The notes: generated by a model from the letters alone, not told the origin. A DNA stretch of 64,000 bases from Symbiodinium natans (GCA_905221605.1 CAJNDS010000359.1:47055-111054); one strand, 5' to 3'; counted from the stretch's first letter, positions 24,022 to 35,443 are shown. A program made the numbers and translations.

Positions 24022-24071
24022 CTCGCAACCGTTCTCCGGGCTCCCATCCGAATCGAAGCGGTTGACGTCAC
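24022..24071 (-). CDS. NGCE-repeat exon
   Basis: A 50-nt exon encoding DVNRFDSDGSPENGCE. The acceptor is CCGCAG|G and the donor GC. The upstream junction (24,214) is one base out. Confidence 0.7.
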
Positions 24072-24213
24072 CTGCGGAAGCGCTCTCCCCATCCGAACCG
24101 ATCTCAAGATCGTAGCAGCGTCGTAGCAGCGTCGTAGCAGCTCTTCGGAGTCCCCACAAATCCACAAAGCCCCCTGGCCACACTGAATCCGTACACCGCA
24201 CCCGAATGTGCTC

Positions 24214-24269
24214 CGAGAAGCAGGAGACCGTTGTACACTTCTCTGGACTGCTGCAGCTGGTGCAGTTTC
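24214..24269 (-). CDS. Cys-repeat exon
   Basis: Encodes (G)NCTSCSSPEKCTTVSCFS, a clear C-x-x-C...C-x-x-V-x-C block. The acceptor is TCTCAG|G and the donor GA. Confidence 0.75.
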
Positions 24270-24392
24270 CTGAGATGCTTGAGCGGACCAAACTGACACT
24301 GAGAGAAAGCTTACTGACCCAAATATTCGTACTGAACCTCCGCCCCAAACGCCCGGCAACACGAAAAGGAGGCAAGCACCTGCCTGCCAAGC

Positions 24393-24428
24393 CTCCGTGC
24401 GCAATCGAAGGGCAAGTGACCTCGCAGC
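24393..24428 (-). CDS. 36-nt NGCE micro-exon
   Basis: Encodes GCEVTCPSIAHG, ending with one base of a Gly codon completed by the exon at 24,269. The acceptor is GGACAG|G and the donor GC. Confidence 0.7.
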
Positions 24429-24876
24429 CTGTCCTTGAGCGATCGTTGGGCTGGGCCGATTAAACACCTTTAGAGAAGACCTGCTCGGAAACTGTGGGAA
24501 ACGGTCATGATCTGAAGATGAAGCGAATACATAGCCTTTCCAGGAACTCTCTCTACGAGAGGATTTAGGGACAGCAGATTGCTGTTTAGGAAGAGGTTTC
24601 AGGAATCTGAAACGGCGGTTCATCGTCAGCAGGATGCACAATTTCCGAAGCTTCCGAATCTGGAAGTGTATCTTCCGGCTTCAAAGATCACATCCAAGAA
24701 GCCGTGAGCGGAGTCTATAGTCTATTATAGTCTATAGCTTTGCAATGCTGCTTGCTGCTTTTCTCACAAAAAGATGAACGTAGTGCCAAGCTGCAAGCAT
24801 TGTGAAGCGTACTTAGTAGGCTTTCTAAACCCTACAGATCGGCGCACTGCATTGAGCCCTGGCGGCTCGATCTTGC

Positions 24877-24928
24877 CATCCACATCGAACCAGCTGCCAT
24901 CACAGAGGATGTCGAAGCACTCCAAAGG
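24877..24928 (-). CDS. FDVDG-repeat exon
   Basis: Encodes PLECFDILCDGSWFDVD and the first base of Gly. The GC donor would splice to GCE directly; if read on, the frame continues KIEPPG, which matches repeat spacing better, so the 3' end is uncertain. Confidence 0.7.
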
Positions 24929-25105
24929 CTGACCACCTGGATTAGGGTAGATACTGGGTAGATCTTTCGGGAACCTGAGGATGGTCTCAATCCATGTCTA
25001 CCACAATCGTGAAGGATGCACATTGAGATGTACCGAACGGACATCAGCTCCGCTTGCTTCGTCTGGCAATTATCTGGCAATACTTCACCAACCAATGAAG
25101 TGGGC

Positions 25106-25154
25106 CGGGATGCTGCAGGCGATGCAAGTACCCCGCTTGACACTCGGACACAGC
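25106..25154 (-). CDS. Cys-repeat exon
   Basis: A 49-nt exon encoding (V)LCPSVKRGTCIACSIP. The acceptor is GCTCAG|G and the donor GC; in frame with both neighbours. Confidence 0.75.
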
Positions 25155-25401
25155 CTGAGCAACAGCTCAAAAGCTAAAGTTCACGTACTTCTCAGGTTCT
25201 CAGCTCAGGTTTGTTCGCGGCCAACGCGGCAAACAAACTTCAAACGGCACATGGCTGAAAAGAAGAAGCTCAGGTTCCCAGATGTTTTCTTAGCCCCTGG
25301 TAACAATTTGGTACAACAATTGAGACTGCCAACTTTTGCAAACGTTTGCAAACACCTCAAACGCCCAACCCCAGATCCAACCTGCTGGCTGAGGTCCGCA
25401 C

Positions 25402-25445
25402 ACTTCACAACCGTTGTCTTCAACCGCATCTGCGTCGTACCAGTC
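25402..25445 (-). CDS. NGCE-repeat exon
   Basis: A 44-nt exon encoding DWYDADAVEDNGCE plus two bases of Val. The acceptor is GTGCAG|G and the donor GT. Confidence 0.75.
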
Positions 25446-25647
25446 CTGCACCAGTTTCTCAAGCAGAGGCAGAGGGTTGGAATCTGCCGGCACATGCCGC
25501 TGCTTGCCCTGTAACAAGATCTGGCAGGGCTTCTGTTCCTTTTTTTGCGTCTCGTAGAGCACGGACCCAAACCAAAGCAATCTGCTAAGCTTCAGACGTC
25601 AGAAGAAATCCCCGATACCGCTCGCAACAAGATGGTAGCAATTGCGC

Positions 25648-25734
25648 CTTGTCACAAGTCAGCGCCACCGCGCACTTGAACGGATTGTGGCACTCCGTGC
25701 AGGAAGCATGCGGCCGGGATGGGCATGTCGCTTC
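25648..25734 (-). CDS. Cys-repeat exon
   Basis: An 87-nt exon, phase 0 at both ends, encoding EATCPSRPHASCTECHNPFK then CAVALTCDK. The acceptor is GCTCAG|G and the donor GC. A degenerate exon ((C)SSEDSDSADR, near 25,790-25,825) may precede it after a TTTTTCAG acceptor. Confidence 0.75.
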
Positions 25735-26014
25735 CTGAGCTGCAAATCGCTGCAACTTGTGACTTCCACGGTCTGCCGAATCTGAATCCTCTGAAGAGCA
25801 TCTGAAAAATCTAACAAGAATGGCGTTCCACGCACAGAATTGTTGTCCCTTGCTGCCCTGGGTAGGGCAGTTCAAGGCACACGCGCCCGCGCGTCCACAG
25901 TGCACAGTACTCGGGCGCGTTGAGGCCGCACACTGGGTCCCTTTTAGTACGCACACGCCAATGCTTTCAAGGCCTGCGGAAGCCTCGAAAAGGGTGGAGA
26001 CTTTTTCCGGCTCA

Positions 26015-26400
26015 ACATGACCTTTAGGGCCTAAATATACAGTAGGGTTTGCCACCCAACATGATGTTTTAGAGTTTCCGGTATGACCTTTGAGGGTCTA
26101 GGGCTTGCCACCCAATACGACATTTTAGGGCTTTTCTTGGGCTTGGTGCATCGGGTTGAGGCATGCCCTTTTGAGGTTCAGGGCTTGCCACCCAACATGG
26201 GCTTGTAGGGTTTTGGCCTTATACCACCCAATCTAACCGGTCCAGGGTTTGCCACCCAACAGCTTTTTTGGGATTCACAGGGCCTTGGCCTTGTAGGACC
26301 TTGTCACGTTCAGGGCTTGCCGCCCAGCTTTAACTTTTGGGCTTGCGGTTTGCCACCCAACGTGACCTTTTTGGGTTCGCCACCCAATGTGACTTGTTTG
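26015..26400. repeat. Degenerate GCCACCCAA repeat
   Basis: Seven or eight copies of GCCACCCAACATGAC-TTT-GGG with a 25-80 bp period, near 26,050, 26,108, 26,188, 26,226, 26,251, 26,318 (variant), 26,350 and 26,380. It lies in an intron-like gap between repeat exons. Confidence 0.65.
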
Positions 26401-27090
26401 GTTAAGTGTTTGCCTGACCTTTCGGGATTCACTGTCCCTTTCACAGTTTCCCCAGCCCCCAGCCAAGGCCCCGCCGAAGGCGGGGGTGTCTGGCGCCCCA
26501 CGTGCACCTTCGACACAAACCCTGTGTGCACCTTCGACCTGGCGCCACTGCCCTGTGCCTTGCATCTAGTACTAATTACGCATACTAGTAGGCCTAGCAA
26601 GTTTCTAGCTACTCCTTAAACAAGCAGGCTTGGCCTGGTCACACCTTGCATCCAAGTCGCACAACCATTGGAATAGTTTTGGTCCACCTCGAATCTGTTC
26701 GGGTGGCATTTATAGTCCTGCCCGGTCAGGTCGGAGCAGCGCTGGAGGGGCCGGGTCTCAGGCCTTTGAAAAAACTGGACAAAGTCGGCTTAACCCAGCA
26801 ATCCGAAGCCAGGGACTGGCCTTGCAGACCCAGGGGCCCTGGCAAAGAACGCAGTCTGCAAAGGGCACCTGACGGTTGGGCACATCAAGAAAACAAGCTG
26901 GCTGAGCCGGGCTGGAACTTCAACACGTTGAGGGGTTAGAGAGCTGCTTTCCTTGAACGACATTGGTGGGACAGTGGGACAGCTGCAGCTAGTTGGAACG
27001 ATCTGCCGAAGTCATCATTGTAGTTCACAGAAACCCGTGCCGAAGCGTGCAGAGTAGTTGTTCAAACAAGCTTGAGGCAAGTGGGGTTGC

Positions 27091-27122
27091 TGACAGAACA
27101 AAAGGTACGAGCAAGCGTTAAC
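27091..27122 (-). CDS. Cys-repeat micro-exon
   Basis: A 32-nt exon encoding VNACSYLLFC(Q), the C-x-x-L-x-C element. It joins in frame to 27,159-27,277. The frame is open between the two, so they could instead be one longer exon. Confidence 0.55.
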
Positions 27123-27158
27123 CTTTTGGCGACCACAAACTGACCCCGGCGGCACGAC

Positions 27159-27277
27159 CCTGCACTTCCCCACGCAAATCTGCTGCGGAGCCTGTGGGCA
27201 CGGTGCCTCGCAGCCATTTCGCACGTTGAAGTCACCATCGAAGTAGCCAGGCTTGCAATCGAAAGCAGTGCAAATGC
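27159..27277 (-). CDS. Cys-repeat exon, longest
   Basis: A 119-nt exon encoding ICTAFDCKPGYFDGD then FNVRNGCEAPCPQAPQQIC and VGKCR, a complete repeat turn without an intron. The acceptor is TCAAG|G and the donor GT. Confidence 0.75.
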
Positions 27278-27941
27278 CTTGAGCTGTCCACCAACTGATA
27301 CAGTGCGTCCCGAAAATTACTAGGTCTTGGCCTGTTCAAGTCAGAAGCATGCCGGACAAATCAGAATGCTTGAGTGTTTGGCAACAGCGTGATTCAGGAA
27401 TGCTCGGCGGCAGATGCATCGGAGCTATGATACCTAGGCTGGACCTGAAAGCGACCAGTCTAGATGTGGGTCCTGTGAGAAGTTGAAGAATGGCAATGTT
27501 TTTCGCCGCGCTGGTGTGGCGAAGTATGGTGAGCCTTGCCCGGCCTGCTCCTCTCCCTGCGAGGCTTTCATAGTGGAACCATGCGAACCCTGGCCGCTTT
27601 TGTTTGGTGCCCCTTCCTCAAGCCATAACCGAAATGCCGCTGTAGTGCCTGGAAAGCCCATTGAGAGAATTTGTTCAGTCTCCTGCGGTAGGAAGTTCAG
27701 TCTATACTTGCATCATCTTGTAGCCAGAAAGCTACTTCAGTAGGGGCGAAATGACAAACCCTTTCAAAGTACAGCAAGAGAGGATTTCAGGGATAAGTGC
27801 AAGTGTGGTTGGACTTCAAGGGGCTGCTCACCTTGGAGCTGATGCAACATTCACTTTTGTGTGGCTGGTGTTGCAATGTGTTGCAAAAGGCGCAGGAGGA
27901 TCACAACTTCCAGATCATTCCACACCATGCAGCTTGGGGGC

Positions 27942-28013
27942 CATCTTGGCATCGCTTGCAGACAGCGTTGTTGACACTCGGACAGAGGATTTCGCAGCCG
28001 TTGCTCATGTTTC
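27942..28013 (-). CDS. NGCE-repeat exon
   Basis: A 72-nt exon encoding NMSNGCEILCPSVNNAVC then KRCQD. Both junctions split a Gly codon (GAT G|GA and GAT G|GC) and restore repeat sequence, which makes this one of the best-supported exons. The donor is GC. Confidence 0.8.
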
Positions 28014-28166
28014 CTTAATGTGAACAGCTAGGCAGCTAGCCGTGACTCACTAGTCGTCTGGCAACTGCTTCATCATCACAAGTGGCCACATCTCCTCGAG
28101 AGGTCTCCCGGATTGGAGAAGTGACTATACAAGAACCTTCAATCTCTGAGGTTGCTGGTAAGGCTC

Positions 28167-28227
28167 CATCCTCGTCATAATAGTTCTCTTTGCATGATAT
28201 CTCCGAGCAGTTTGTCGGGGTCGGGCA
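28167..28227 (-). CDS. Cys-repeat exon
   Basis: A 61-nt exon encoding CPTPTNCSEISCKENYYDED. The donor is GA. It joins in frame to its neighbours. Confidence 0.75.
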
Positions 28228-28334
28228 CTCCACGCCTCAGATCATATCAGGTATGCTCTCATATGTTCTCATACCTCTATCGCTCTGCAATGCTCTGCAA
28301 TACTCTAGCAATGACTACAATGGAGCTTGAGGTC

Positions 28335-28370
28335 CCCACACTTGGCCCCGAAGACGGCCGGACAGCCTGC
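28335..28370 (-). CDS. 36-nt Cys-repeat micro-exon
   Basis: Exactly 12 codons, phase 0: AGCPAVFGAKCG. The acceptor is GCCAG|G and the donor GA. Confidence 0.7.
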
Positions 28371-28616
28371 CTGGCATTCGAGTTGATGCCGCACGGAGTC
28401 AGCACACGGTAACTTTGCCAGCAAGGGCGGCCACCACGGCGAATATCCGGCATGAAGATGGAGGGGGGGGGCATTTTCAGCCACTGATATGAACTGCCCC
28501 GCATCCTACGAAGCTACTAGTACTACGTACTCTCGTCCAGACCTCTCTCCCTCTGCTTGGGTGCATACTCCAACCACTCTAGCCCTTCTTTAGGCACTGA
28601 GGACGATCGCTGGCGC

Positions 28617-28690
28617 CTCACAGCCATTGGAGACATTGTCGTCCAGGTCGAAAGTGTTGGGCTCACCTTGGCATTGGAGATTGTTACAGG
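28617..28690 (-). CDS. NGCE-repeat exon
   Basis: A 74-nt exon encoding CNNLQCQGEPNTFDLDDN then VSNGCE. The acceptor is AAAAG|C and the donor GC. This is the most upstream NGCE repeat that I recognise. Confidence 0.75.
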
Positions 28691-31163
28691 CTTTTGAGCT
28701 TGGGCTGGAAGCTCAGGTTCTTGTCAAAGAATGACAAATCTAAGACAAGGTGCAGACGAGACCCGTCTTGCCCTCACCGAGAAGTGGGCCTCCGCAGAGA
28801 CGCAGCAGTGAGCGCCAAGACTTCACAGTGTGGATTCTCGTTCTACCCTGCTGGGTGTGCCGCCTGGGATGCTGGTATCCTGGCTGAAAGGGCACTTCTC
28901 GCAGCAGAGCTGGCACCTGCTCGCGAATCGCGAGTCTTGTCTCGTTTTGATGCGGTACAACACTCTCACTATGCTCCATCTTGAACATGCGTCGAAAATG
29001 CCCCCAAGTGCCCGTAAAGTTGAGCGACTCTTGGAGACATAGAAAGTCGGAAAAGTGCAACCGAAGTGGACGCAAGCCTGTCACGAAGTAAGGAATCTCC
29101 CTCGCTGGTGACGCACTTCCTGGGCTGAGACTCACGAGGCCACACCACGCATCCATCGAGGCTCTGCCGAAACATGCACTCTCGACTCTCGACACACCGG
29201 AAACCATGGTGACTCCCGCGGAGGCCAGGGTCTGACAGAAGCCCAGCATGGACTTGTGGTAGTCCGCCACGGCGTAGCTTTCTGCACAGTCTTCGCTGTT
29301 GTACCTGAGTTTTTGCAACCAAACCACTCTGAACGTTCAAGGCTGCGGGACTAGGAGAGAAAATCGAAGGAACACTGCCTAAAAGAGCTGGAGCCAAGCA
29401 TCTCCCCACAGCTCACCAGCGTGGGCTTCACGCTGCAGAGACCACCATCCAGGCCAGAGCCTCCTGTGACCTTCCGCTTCAAACAAGCTGCTCAAGTACA
29501 GGCTGCAAAACAGGGGCTACGGAGAAGGCCAACAGCGAGATGTTAAGGCTAAGTTCATGAACATGAGGCTTAGCAGAACCAACCTTGGCTTGGCCCCCAA
29601 TATGTCACATCATGCCAAATCTCTCAAACTGCACAAAAACAAGATACTGGCAGGGAAAAAATTGGTACAGCAAGTGCTGAGAGACCACAGCAACCCGCGC
29701 CAAGCCACCAAGACAGACGTATGAAGAGAGCCTCGGACGCGGTCCCCAAAAAAGAACACACACACACACCCACACAACAGGCCCAAATGCCAAGGCAATG
29801 GACATGGCAGTGGACGATTCACACAATTTCTTGCTGCGGGTGGCAGATGCCGACTCCAGGTTCAGTGAAAGCCATTTGAAAGGCAGTGCATCGGAGCTGG
29901 TTTCCTCGAGTGCTGTCAAAACCAAAGCAGTCAAGGTTCAAGAGAGTAACTAGTACCGTACTAGCATGTGATTTTTTTGTCTCAGTACAGTATTAGGAGC
30001 ACAGACAAATTCAGCTCAGGGTCTGCAAGCTTCGTGGCAATCCTTTGAGGACATGTTGCCCACGTTCACCACGCCTGCGTCGGGAGGCTTGACTCAGGTC
30101 GCTGTAAAGAAACCCAAACAACCCTCCCCCCCCCAGACGAGCTTCTATTTGTGCATCCACTCATTGAGCCTGAGCTGATCTTTCCCTTGCCCGCAGAGAT
30201 GCAGGAACCCTTGGACGTCTTCCATGCGAATGGATCCTTAGAAACTCTACCAAGAGCTAGGAGAGGTTAGTGGACTGACTTTGCTGGACTGCAATCAGAA
30301 GCTTCCTTCGGCAAACAATTGCAGCAGCAGACCCCCTCAAAAACTGACGGTGTAAAACGCAGCTGGGTATCTGTGGTGACTGTCGTAGTCGGCTTCAAGG
30401 CATCCAGGGTCACGTCGGCCTCTTTTTGCAACCCTCAGTAACCTTCATGATTAGAGCCACTTGCACTTAGCTTGCACTTGCTCTGCGGCGCACATCAACC
30501 GTAAATGTGCGCCTCTGCACCCATGAGGTCCGCCCGTGTGCCTCAAGCCAGGATGTGCGCTTAGAGCCCTGGTGAGTTATGGAGCATTGATGAGGAGCGA
30601 TTTGCTTTGCGACTTGCTGTCGCCGACTTTGAGTTGTACAGGATCATGTTTTGACAACTCCACGCTCGAATCCCTACCTTCCAACAGTTTGGCCCAGAGG
30701 CAGGAGATCCACTCATTTGGGCGGCCACTGAACGTCCGCAGATTCTCCAGGCCCAGGGAGAAAGTGCTGCAAAGCGCCTCCTTCAACGATGGGCGATGGA
30801 TTTGTGCCAGGCGGGCAAAATCATGCTGGACCCTTCTTTGCAGGTGTGTCCCCTATGAAGATAAGATTTTTGGCCAAATTATTCAGGATCTGGCCGCAGT
30901 TTTTCGGGGTCTCCTGTTCAAAGCGTTTGTGGAATGGGGTTGTGTGGAGTTCAGGTCGGCACATGCTGTTCCACGTTGATCAGATATATGCGCCAATGTT
31001 CATGGATCATAGGCTCCTGTTTGAGGGCTTGCTTTTCCAAGCCTGCGACTGTAAACTGTAAACCAGGCTCCTTTTCAAGGCAGTGGCCCCATTCACGAGC
31101 GCCCAACATGAACTTAGGATCCCTCGAATTTCATCTACAATCCCAAATGCAGTTTCAGCCCTC
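28691..31163. other. No confident exon
   Basis: A 195-codon minus frame at 28,740-29,327 is Cys-containing (NSEDCAESYAVADYHKSM, CQLCCEKCPFSQ in another frame) but matches no family I can name. A short CA run at 29,758-29,776 and a C-run at 30,126 are the only repeats. Confidence 0.4.
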
Positions 31164-31227
31164 GTCTCCGAGTGGGAGAACTCGAAAGAAGTACACTTCA
31201 CCTGCTCCTGGCACTTCTCCGCGCAGC
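31164..31227 (-). CDS. PAN/apple-like domain exon
   Basis: Encodes GCAEKCQEQVKCTSFEFSHS. The pattern C-x-x-x-C-x-x-x-x-x-C-x-x-F-E-F is that of the central helix and strand of PAN/apple domains, which bind protein or carbohydrate outside the cell. The acceptor is GGGAG|G and the donor GA. It lies 2.5 kb upstream of the first NGCE exon on the same strand, so it may belong to the same gene. Confidence 0.5.
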
Positions 31228-32419
31228 CTCCCGTCACTCCAGGCTTAAGGGTTAGGATGGGTGGGGGAGATGGTTGGGGCATTGTGGCATCTGCTACAAG
31301 TGTTCGAGGTACTGAAAGAAATGTATAAGGATGGCTTCTCCAATGCAACTGCAGCCGGCCGCTGACCCTAAGCTGATTGTGGCATGCTCATGAAGCGAGT
31401 GTCCTTCACATTAAGTGTACCAGAGAACGCAAGTAAGTCCTTTGTGGGTGCGAGTCGATTTTGAATGCTTCCAGAAGGCCAGCACCCTCTCACGTCAATC
31501 AAGTTCAGACGTAGTGCAACACCTGAAACCGCCTGCTGCTGCGAGTCCCCCCGATGTGCAGAATGTGTGCATGTCATTTTGTCCGATCAGCAGAATACAA
31601 AACTGTTATTCACAGAAACCCACCTTGAAGCGAAGTCGTCTCAAAATGCATGGCATCTGGACCATCCAGATCATGGGGAATCAATGAGAATCCTGGGTGC
31701 TCACAGCACGATGGGCTATGTGAAGAAATGAGAAGGCGGGGTAGCTCCCAGAACTTCTTGTTTCAGCCAAGTTGGGCCAAGCTGCCAGGAGGGCACATAA
31801 TGCCAACCTTGATGATATCCTTAGGAGCAAACGTTCGACATCCAGCTTCGAAGATCCGAAGACTCGAAATTGTTTTGTTGGGCAAAGCCCGAAAGGACGA
31901 AAAAGGTACGATGGCACGGAACGTCGCGAACTCTGCAATCAACGGGGAAACTACGCGCTCGGACAGGCAGACAATTTGCGGAACCAAAACGGTCCACGCA
32001 AAGCACTCACGCAACCAATTTTTCGCATGTCCTACATGTGACTGAGCTAGTTCCTACAGATTGCCAACCCATGCTCAGCTAAGCGCAAGAGCTGACAATT
32101 TCAAACAACAGCGGCAGCAGCAGTGGCGGCCTGGAAGCCTGTCTAGATTCCTAAATTTGTCCACCTTTCGGGCCGCGGATAACTGTTGTGTAACAACACC
32201 CTGGCGGCCACAAACCTCGCAAAGCATTGGCCCTGCCCGATCAGTACATCAATGTGTTTCTCGAGGCGCAGGTGCAGATACAGACCGACATACCTGAGGG
32301 TTGATGAGGAGTCCCGCGTCCCGAGTTGGTTTCGTGGAAGCTTTTTTGGTCGACTTTTGTTCCTTTCGCGGTGTCCTTCGCGGAACATATCTTAGCCGAC
32401 AGGAGCCTTCTCCCACGTT

Positions 32420-32480
32420 TTTCTTGGGGTGGGGGAGTGAGGGGGGGAGGGGGGGGAGAGGGGTGGGGGGGGGGTGGAAA
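32420..32480. repeat. G-rich low-complexity tract
   Basis: A GGGGGAGTGAGGGGGG-type tract. Open frames on either strand here are compositional. Confidence 0.85.
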
Positions 32481-35317
32481 ATACCTTCCTGGCCCCCCAA
32501 CTTCCAAAACCAAAAATCCCAATGCCCCAAAGGCGAAGGCCCGACATTCCTGAAATCTCTGCACCCCAAACCCCGACACCAACAGGATCTAGTTGGCTTA
32601 GGTTTTCGGGGCTTCTGTTGCGGGGTTTAGAGTTCAGGGAAGACAGAGAAAACAAAAAAACAACACACACACACACACACACATTAAGGGGGGGGTTCCT
32701 GAAAATGCGAGTTTTGCACGAAAGCCTGGCAGGCGTGTCAAAACAGCAAACCCAGCATTCCGAAAGCGCGGCGCCTCTTTCACGCAAAAACTATTGGTTC
32801 TTGCATATCCAGGAAATAGTTTTAGACCCTGGTTTTAACGTACAGAAAAACTCGCGAAAACCTAAGCAAAACTATCAGTTCAATGGAATCAGTTCAATGG
32901 AAAAAAAGGAACGGGTGGGGTATCTACGATAAAGTACATCAATCTAGCTGCCTGCTGCTTTGGGCCGAAAACGAAAATTTGAAGCAGGTGCTTAGTTTTG
33001 CACATGGGGTCTGGGGCTTGGGATTGAGGTTTGAGGGTTCGCGGAGGTCGGGGACTTTCGGTTGAGGTTTGGAGTTTGATTTGGAGACGTGGGCCACGGC
33101 ACTCCTTTAGAGCATCTCTCAGAATTACGCAGATAACACTCAGAATACGCAGACTGCTCTATGCTGTAATAATCTGTAATATGCTTTAATCCTGTCCAGC
33201 GGCTCCGCGATGCCACTGATCTGGCTTGGCGCCGAACTCGCGACGGCCATGAACACCCAGCATGTTCTTCCAGACCTCGGCGGAGTCCAATCCGCAGGAT
33301 GAGGAGACTGGAAAAGATTTTGACGGGTCTGGGATGGTTCTGAGCTGTGTGACATTTGGCGATGCTTGCCCAGTGCAGCATGAGGCACCCTCACAATGCC
33401 CGACCAGACTGGGAACATGTTCCGAAACTGGCCTCGGAGGGAGACTGAGCTTCCTTAGAATCCCTCTAAGACTTTAAGAGGGGCAGTAGAGGGTGCACGG
33501 GCAACTGTGCCTCTGCAAGCTGCTCCAGTCACAAGCCCGTGATTGTCTACTGGAGGCAAGGCTGAAGAAGTGTCACAGCAGCATCTCCGTTTCACGCATT
33601 TGCCCTGAAAAGCAACTTCAGAATCGCAGTCGGCCCTCGTGAAGGACAAGAAAAAGTAGTCATTCGACATCCATGATGCACAGCTTTGCTGCTCAAACCC
33701 ATACAGAAAGCATTATACTGCAAACGTCACATGAATGCGAAACTGCCAAGACTGCAAACTTCGGACCTGAACTTGCTGAGAAGCTGATGGATTGTGTCGT
33801 GCCATGGGGTGACAGATCTCGCCCTGTCTTCTCCTCCCACTCCTGCACTCATTTGCAACGGAGGCGCGATTCTCCTACACAGAAGCTCCTCAAAACCCGC
33901 AGCTGCAAGCAGGTCCTGCGCTGGGAAGTAGAAGTACTTCCCGGAGCGATCATATGGAAAGGCAGTCTCAACCTGAGCAAAGCCAAGGTGCTGTCATGCA
34001 GGTCAATCTACAGCACTCACAACTCCCACGTGGCTCCTTATGCCCAGACACAACCTCTATGCCTTGGGCGATGTAGGTCTCATTCGGCATCGGCTGCTCA
34101 CACAGCGGAGTATACTCACCTCGGCTTTGAGACGTCGGGGACCAAGAAACAGTTCAATACTGGGCCGAGGCATACCAGCCCAAGCATGGTGTGCCCACGT
34201 TCGAACCCAGTAATCGCTGAGGCACCATTGTTGACGCCTGCCAGCAATCAAACGTCATCTATTTTTAAGGACATCTGTGCGAGTGTCAATGTCTCTTCAC
34301 AACATGCGACGGCCAGGGTTTCGGGTTTTTTGGCGCCTGCTCAAGGGGTGACACGGCTTAAGAAGGGCTACGACTGATGTCAACTGCCTATCAATCTGCT
34401 CCCCCTCGCAGCAAGAAGGCTTGCTTTTTGACAGCTTGAGAACACCTGAGACACTTCCGAAAGGGTCTTTTTTCTGCACCACAAGGCTGAACTTCTGAAA
34501 GCCTTCTCAGAACATCTCAGAACATCTCAGAACCCAGATGACCTCTCCAAACCCGCCCAGGGCCTCGGCCCATGTTGAAGACCTTGGCGGACACACACTC
34601 CTTCTACCTGCAGCTCCTGCTGTCCGCCGTGATGGCGCAGCAGTAGCTTGCCGCAAGGCACAACATGCACAACGAGCGACTCCGGGCACAGAGCCCTTGT
34701 TGTGAAGCCAACCGCCAGAATCCACGAAGCAACCCTGAACGTCCTGATAATGACAGCAAAGTCAAGACACTGGCGCCCAGTCCCCGCCCGAGTGCATGGA
34801 GCAGCCAGTGGGAGCTCCCAGCCTGTGATCTGTCTTGGGCTTTGCCAAGTTTGTCCACACAAACTCAGACAAACTATCACTGGACCAAGCAAACCGCCAA
34901 ATCTCTCTTTTGAATGATTCTGGGATATTCTGAGTGGGCGCTCTCTCAGCCCAGGCACCAAGGTTGCGCGGGATCCTGCCACTCCAAGACAGCTTGCGAT
35001 GCGCTCTCGACACCCTAAGAATGCCACGGCTTTGATACACACCTCCTACGCGGTGCGAGGTTCGACATGCTGTACTCCAGAGGAGAGAAGGAAGTGAACG
35101 AAGAAACGCATTGCTTTCGTCGTTGGGATGCGCGAGTACAGTTCCCCTGAGTACACTGAGTAGCCTCACCCAAAAGTAGGTGAAGTGATCCGAGGAAACC
35201 AGCCTGAAACTTGAAAATGCTTAAGCCCTCAGTTCCTTGGAGCCAACGTCGTATCCGGCTTGCATCGCTGTCCGGCCTCTCTTGGCGCCTCAAAGCGAGA
35301 AAACACAGCGTCTGTGT

Positions 35318-35360
35318 CCCCCCACCCCCCCGCCCCCGCCCCCTCCCCCCCCCTCCCCCC

Positions 35361-35391
<31 letters not shown>

Positions 35392-35443
35392 CCGCCCCCC
35401 CCCCCCGCCCCCCCCCCGCCCCCCCCCCCCCCCCACCCCCCAA
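35318..35443. repeat. Poly-C-rich tract
   Basis: Over 100 bases of almost pure C, broken by single T, G or A, followed by A9. The poly-Pro and poly-Gly frames across it are artefacts. Confidence 0.95.

Larger units (their letters stand above)
12037..28690 (-). other. Multi-microexon gene encoding tandem NGCE/CP cysteine-rich repeats
   Basis: Overall gene model. Forty-one minus-strand exons of 25-119 nt (listed singly) encode degenerate repeats of about 45 residues: N-G-C-E-x-x-C-P-x-V-x-x-x-x-C-x-x-C, about six residues, C-x-x-V-x-C-x-x-N-F-F-D-x-D-G-D. The D-x-D-G-D stretch resembles calcium loops such as those of thrombospondin type 3 repeats. Similar D-G-D...N-G-C-E repeats are known to me from myxobacterial and dinoflagellate predicted proteins. 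Even cysteine spacing suggests disulfide-bonded, secreted or surface-exposed domains. Of the donors I could place, roughly 20 are GC, 11 GA and 7 GT; nearly all acceptors are AG followed by G. Chains that join in frame: 28,690 down to 27,091; 25,734 to 24,877; 24,428 to 24,214; 24,071 to 23,471; 22,000 to 21,007; 20,019 to 18,487; 16,955 to 16,101; 14,442 to 13,779; 12,644 to 12,283. Neither the true start nor the true end was found; there may be more than one gene. Confidence 0.75.
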
